A stretch of DNA of 10,996 nucleotides from Trichomonas tenax (taxonomy: Eukaryota; Parabasalia; Trichomonadida; Trichomonadidae): contig JALKBU010001447.1 of assembly GCA_023091735.1 (NCBI GenBank), forward strand, positions 1 through 10,996, given 5' to 3'. The translations under genes were made by a program, and so were the position numbers. This document shows, piece by piece, positions 7,334-10,996 of the stretch (positions are counted from its first letter, which is position 1; the number at the start of each line of letters is the position of its first letter). The notes under the pieces are model-generated. The model worked only from the letters and a program-made list of their open reading frames with translations. It was not told where the DNA came from and ran no database searches.

Positions 7334-7438
7334 TGCAATATCTTTGCTATCTAGTCATCCTCTCGTTTAGGTTGGTACACCACAAGTTATACGTTGACAT
7401 TCACAACGTGAGGATGCCTAGATAACAAAGATATTGCA
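7334..7438. ncRNA. miRNA-precursor-like hairpin 1 (miR-9/79-like core)
   Basis: Arms 7334-7367 and 7405-7438 pair at 31 of 34 positions, with three isolated single mismatches and a 37-nt loop. Mature-length arms would be about TCTTTGCTATCTAGTCATCC on the 5' side and CTAGATAACAAAGATATTGC on the 3' side, plus strand. The 5' core resembles the miR-9 core (UCUUUGGUUAUCUAGC) with one gap and one change, and the 3' arm resembles miR-79; the seed differs at its seventh nucleotide. The transcribed strand cannot be decided from the fold: the opposite strand begins TGACTAGATAGC, whose seed GACUAGA matches that of miR-279-type miRNAs. Confidence 0.55.
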
Positions 7439-7461
7439 GACTTTTTCAAAATCACTCCGAT

Positions 7462-7526
7462 TGTAAGCGATATATCGATGATGCTATGGTACCATAGTCT
7501 ACAGTACCATCAGTATATCACTTACA
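7462..7526. ncRNA. miRNA-precursor-like hairpin 2
   Basis: Arms 7462-7489 and 7499-7526 form a 28-position stem with four single mismatches and three G-U wobbles (plus-strand reading), closed by a 9-nt loop. The loop side contains the perfect palindrome CTATGGTACCATAG. It starts 23 bp after hairpin 1. I do not recognise either arm as a known miRNA. Confidence 0.5.
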
Positions 7527-7571
7527 CCAGGAAAAAACAACATTACAATCATATAATTTCTTGCTTTTCCA

Positions 7572-7667
7572 AAATGTTTTGTTTCATGCAAAAGTCACAG
7601 TGACAATATTATACTGCAACTACAATTTAACATTATCACTGTGGTTTTGGCATGAAACACAACATTT
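7572..7667. ncRNA. miRNA-precursor-like hairpin 3
   Basis: Arms 7572-7611 and 7628-7667 pair over 40 positions with four single mismatches and two wobbles; the loop is 16 nt. Longest unbroken runs are TGTTTCATGC and CACAGTGA. The candidate 3' product TATCACTGTGGTTTTGGCAT has a U start; its seed is close to, but not the same as, that of the miR-2 family (AUCACAG). The size and mismatch pattern fit animal pre-miRNA. Confidence 0.55.
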
Positions 7668-7673
7668 GTATGA

Positions 7674-7779
7674 CATTGGAGATTCTCCAGTTTTTCTGTG
7701 ACAGTGCAGCATTGGTACCTGAAAACAAAACAGCCAACTCTAATGCTATACTGCCCCAAAAAGTGGAGAATTTCAAATG
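7674..7779. ncRNA. miRNA-precursor-like hairpin 4
   Basis: Arms 7674-7713 and 7742-7779 pair along their length with a few mismatches and a small 2-nt asymmetric bulge; the loop is 28 nt. Unbroken runs include ATTCTCCA, TTTTT and AGCATT. It begins only 6 bp after hairpin 3, typical of tightly clustered precursors. The arms are unrelated to the other hairpins. Confidence 0.52.
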
Positions 7780-7801
7780 CAATTAATCTTTATATTTTTT
7801 G

Positions 7802-7897
7802 AAAGTTATTTCCATTGTTCCATACACAGTGGAAAAGCCATTCACGCATGACATTACTGGCCTTTTTCACTGTGTATGGGACAATAGAAACAAATTT
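7802..7897. ncRNA. miRNA-precursor-like hairpin 5
   Basis: Arms 7802-7839 and 7860-7897 pair over 38 positions with four mismatches and two wobbles; the loop is 20 nt. The core CCATACACAGTG is an unbroken 12-bp stem. Candidate mature arms are TTCCATACACAGTGGAAAAG and TTTTTCACTGTGTATGGGAC. I recognise neither as a known miRNA. Confidence 0.55.
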
Positions 7898-10577
7898 AAC
7901 AAGAATATCAAAATAAAATATGTTAATAATCTGCTTTAAAGTTAATTTGAGTTGATAAATTGTATTTCCATACATAGACTATCCTATATTTGCAATTTTA
8001 TGGCTTATTTTCAAATCTGACAGGTTCACTTACATCGCATCACATTACGTGTCAAATGTAAGATAACAGAAAATATTTTGCTTCATGTATAATAGATATA
8101 TATGAAAATGATAAATGTATTATAATATCGATTATCTTATGCTATCTATGTATATGACAAAATACGATTTTTAAGTGTGGTTTTTGATTATATTTTAGTT
8201 ACTGCTATACTAGAGACAAATGGAAATAAATAATAGAAGCCCATATGGCAGAAGCCTGCTGTGACAATTTTGAACTTAAAATGTATAATACATAAAGAGT
8301 TAGCAAAAATGTCTTCTAACTCGGCCATTTCATCGTTCTGGGACAGAGCTCAAGGACATATAATTCTACAAGAGTATATCTATAAATGCATATCTATTAT
8401 TTTAAATTAAAGCTTATTTTTACTCGAAATTATTTAAATTTTTAAAATATTTGCTAAACACTATAAAGTACATACACATAGACTCTATAAGGTATAAAAC
8501 CCTTAAATACATCAAATCATCCCTTTATGTCATAAATATTATATCACATTTTTTTAAGTCGCTTCAAATTACTCGAACACACTATAAACATATTTGACAC
8601 AATGTATACATTATGTATCTAAAGTGATCTAAGTTATAATACACAATGGTTTTTTTAACATATTAAATTAGTCACATTTTACTCGGTGGAATCTAGAACG
8701 AATCAACTTTTTATATAAGACATCAAATAAGATGACAGAGTATGTAATATATAATATACATATCTATCTATATAGTATACATTGGCATATATCAAAGACA
8801 AACAACACACACCTCTGGAAAACTGTTGTTTTACCACATCAAATGCGTCACTTTTTGCAAAAGAAAAAGAAACATTTCCACAAATAATTAATATAAACAA
8901 TTCAAACCAATGTAATTATAATACAAAGAATAATATATAACTATTTATATATACAGAAGTAAAAATAATAAAAAATAAAATTAATTATATCTCATAACAT
9001 ATAATATTTTTAAGATCACATCCAGTTTATAATATACACATACTATATATAATGATATTAGCACACAAAGTTTTCGCAGACAACTTTTGAAGTCTTTTTG
9101 AAAAGTTCGAATCAACTGTGCACGGGCAAATTTATATATCGTACATTATATGCATTCACACCTTGGCTCATATATAGAAGTATACAACACAGATATATAA
9201 ATATATGATGTCGTGTATGAATAGTACAAAACATGTTACATGAGATAGAAATGGCGTCCATAATGAGCATATGATGCTGTCACTTTTGAGTACTTGATGA
9301 TTTATACATCTATCGACAGAATCGCTATAGACGACTTACACACATATTCTATAAAGACACACACCTATGAGCATATAATGAACAACTCAAACAAACAAAC
9401 AAACAAACAAAAAAAAAAATAAATGTCTTGTATTTAATACCTAATTTTCAAAAACACAATATATTCATTCCTTCACATTAATAAACAGCAGCAAACATTA
9501 TTATACACATAATACAGATTATTACCTCATTAAAAATTCGGTACAAGCGAATTTGAATTTTCAAATTCCCATTATGATTGAATTGCAATAATTAAATCTG
9601 TATAGAATCACATACAAATACGTCCACAATCTATTTACACCTAAAGAATATGTTTATATATTATATTAAAAAATTATATAATATTATTAAAATTAATTGG
9701 ACATTGACAAAATTTACATGTCAGATAAGTTTACACGTCATAAATCCATTTTTTAAAAGTTATTCATATATTTTCAAATTATTGTTATAGACGACTTTTC
9801 AATTTGAATTGAGCATAAACTAGATAAGCTAGTATCTGAAGTACAGAGATAAGTAATATATAACAACTATACACAGGATCCTCTAATTCAATAACATGTG
9901 GATATGCTACCACAAATATATATGATCGATGTGATACGCAATGATATTGCAACGGCAAATTTGCATGATGAAGCTTTTTAATAAAGTTTATTTTTAATTG
10001 TCTTTTATATTAGGGTTTGTAATCCTTATATAATATTCTATTAATCACTGTATCTATAGCCTTCAAAAAGTATTCATTAATATTACTTTAAATCATGTTT
10101 TGCTACAAACACACAAAAACATTGAGCGTAATGGATTAATAATTAATGGCATTTAACCTCGACTTATGGCGGAATGTCCATGCTGTTATATTAAATGAGA
10201 ATTTATAATAATTTAACAAATGAATAGCATATTCAAGACGAAAGATCAATTTGATAAATAAATAGTAATCGAGAAAAGAATAAATGGTAGTAAAAGAATC
10301 GAATTTTGTGGAACACATGCAGTTCAACGATGGTTTGAAAATGGAATAAAAAAAGGATTTCAAAGTAATTAAAAATTGAAAATATCATGATTAATTGTGG
10401 TGAGCAATGAATGTACGCTATATAACAAATATTTAAATATATAAATTAATGGGAAATAACAAATTATGGAAAAGAAGAATAATATAGTTGATAAAATAAG
10501 TGACAGTGTATAATAAGGTTGAAGGAATGAATAAAAGAACATTGAAAGAAAAATTGATAATGAATGAAAAATTGTAT
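7898..10577. other. AT-rich non-coding stretch
   Basis: No convincing gene is visible: the longest open frames (65 and 75 codons, minus strand near 8703-8900 and 10136-10363) are AT-driven, with Phe/Tyr/Ile-rich translations expected of random AT-rich DNA. Contents are AT-rich simple sequence, a (CAAA)n tract, a small palindrome GAATTTGAA/TTCAAATTC near 9551-9570, and a repeated 12-mer TATAGACGACTT (about 9325 and 9787). Confidence 0.55.
9387..9419. repeat. (CAAA)n microsatellite with poly-A tail
   Basis: About five tandem CAAA units are followed by a run of A. This is a typical eukaryotic simple repeat; it could also be the tail of a retroposed element, but no body is recognisable upstream. 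Confidence 0.85.
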
Positions 10578-10629
10578 AAGAATGAAAAAGAAAAATAAAA
10601 GAAGCAAAAAGAAAAAAAAAAAGAAAAAG
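10578..10629. repeat. A-rich purine tract
   Basis: This stretch is almost entirely A with interspersed G (AAGAAAAAG-type), ending about 30 bp before the 140-bp tandem array. It is low-complexity sequence; the apparent Lys-rich reading frame through it is not a gene. Confidence 0.8.
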
Positions 10630-10729
10630 TTATATGTCAGTTGTCATGGAATAATAATTAAATTTTTGAGTCACCCCCCAAGCCCTCATACGAATACATT
10701 GCATGCTGATCCGTCTGCTCAATCGCGGC

Positions 10730-10758
10730 GACGCTCGCACACATGGTGTGCGAGCGTC
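10730..10758. repeat. Perfect palindrome in repeat unit 1
   Basis: GACGCTCGCACAC and GTGTGCGAGCGTC flank an ATG spacer: 13 bp paired without mismatch. It is repeated at 10870-10898 in the second unit. Confidence 0.92.
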
Positions 10759-10869
10759 TTATGGGGTGGTACATTCAATTTGTACAAGACTCGGCAAATA
10801 AATTTTTGAGTCACCCCCCAAGCCCTCATACGAATACATTGCATGCTGATCCGTCTGCTCAATCGCGGC

Positions 10870-10898
10870 GACGCTCGCACACATGGTGTGCGAGCGTC
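10870..10898. repeat. Perfect palindrome in repeat unit 2
   Basis: This is an identical copy, 140 bp on, of the 13-bp-arm palindrome at 10730-10758. Confidence 0.92.
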
Positions 10899-10996
10899 TT
10901 ATGGGGTGGTACATTCAATTTGTACAAGACTCGGCAAATAAATTTTTGAGTCACCCCCCAAGCCCTCATACGAATACATTGCATGCTGATCCGTCT

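Larger units (their letters stand above)
10661..10996. repeat. 140-bp exact tandem repeat, 2.4 copies, running off the right edge
   Basis: Units at 10661-10800 and 10801-10940 appear identical base for base, and a third copy (10941-10996) is cut by the window edge. The unit is 70/140 G+C, far above the flank, and starts AATTTTTGAGTCACCCCCCA. It contains a perfect palindrome with 13-bp arms plus outer arms (CACCCCCCAAG and CTTATGGGGTGG) that pair imperfectly. Identity between copies implies recent expansion or ongoing homogenisation, or assembly duplication. It could be a host satellite, a Helitron-type internal array or a viral repeat region. Confidence 0.93.

Noticed and set aside
8016..8073. 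Possible sixth hairpin after the cluster (CTTACAT/ATGTAAG around a 20-nt loop)
   Set aside because: Only a 7-bp core pairs cleanly; the lower stem is broken by mismatches and an asymmetric loop, far weaker than the other five. I would not annotate it without reads.
10136..10363. 75-codon minus-strand ORF rich in Phe, Tyr and Ile
   Set aside because: Length and composition are as expected for random AT-rich DNA; no motif or neighbouring gene supports it.
10564..10949. Two plus-strand ORFs (81 and 68 codons) sharing the same C-terminal sequence
   Set aside because: They are readings through the purine tract and the 140-bp repeat; the shared peptide only reflects the DNA repeat.
1..10996. CRISPR arrays, tRNA or rRNA genes, bacterial operon signals
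   Set aside because: I found no spaced direct repeats of CRISPR type, no recognisable tRNA or rRNA core, and no consistent Shine-Dalgarno sites; the gene ends look eukaryotic.

Overview
The window looks like eukaryotic, probably invertebrate, AT-rich nuclear DNA carrying a compact block of virus-like genes. I cannot name the host or the virus family from sequence alone. By eye the region splits into four parts: (1) positions 1-~300, AT-rich, holding the start of a minus-strand gene that runs off the left edge; (2) ~305-5429, much richer in G+C and almost fully coding, with seven tightly packed ORFs on both strands (+, -, -, +, -, -, +); (3) 5430-~10660, very AT-rich and without convincing protein genes; (4) 10661-10996, an exact 140-bp tandem repeat that is 50% G+C by count and carries a perfect 13-bp-arm palindrome in each full unit.

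The gene block has the layout of a eukaryotic nuclear dsDNA virus or a virus-derived element. Genes are intron-less, gaps are 1-20 bp, convergent pairs overlap by 4 and 11 bp, and canonical AATAAA signals sit on or just inside stop codons. I recognise none of the seven proteins. There is no visible polymerase, helicase, terminase, integrase or capsid signature, so virus-like rests on architecture alone. The first gene has no credible start codon of its own: its coding signal begins at ~305, next to the AT-rich flank, as if it were cut by an integration or rearrangement breakpoint, or were an exon with an upstream splice acceptor. At the other end, the composition changes right after the stop codon at 5429. 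The other six ORFs are intact, which would suit a recent insertion or a live viral contig.

The most striking non-coding structure is at 7334-7897: five consecutive, mutually unrelated hairpins with stems of 28-40 bp, few mismatches, loops of 9-37 nt and gaps of about 5-45 nt. This is the form expected of a clustered set of microRNA precursors. The first resembles miR-9/miR-79 in its core, but its seed differs. The rest of the AT-rich area holds a small G+C-richer patch (6788-6856), a (CAAA)n microsatellite, an A-rich purine tract and much simple AT sequence.

How the parts relate is inference: a block of foreign viral genes within a host chromosome, with the hairpin cluster and satellite more likely belonging to the host. 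The alternative, a large viral genome with its own small-RNA locus and repeat region, is not excluded.
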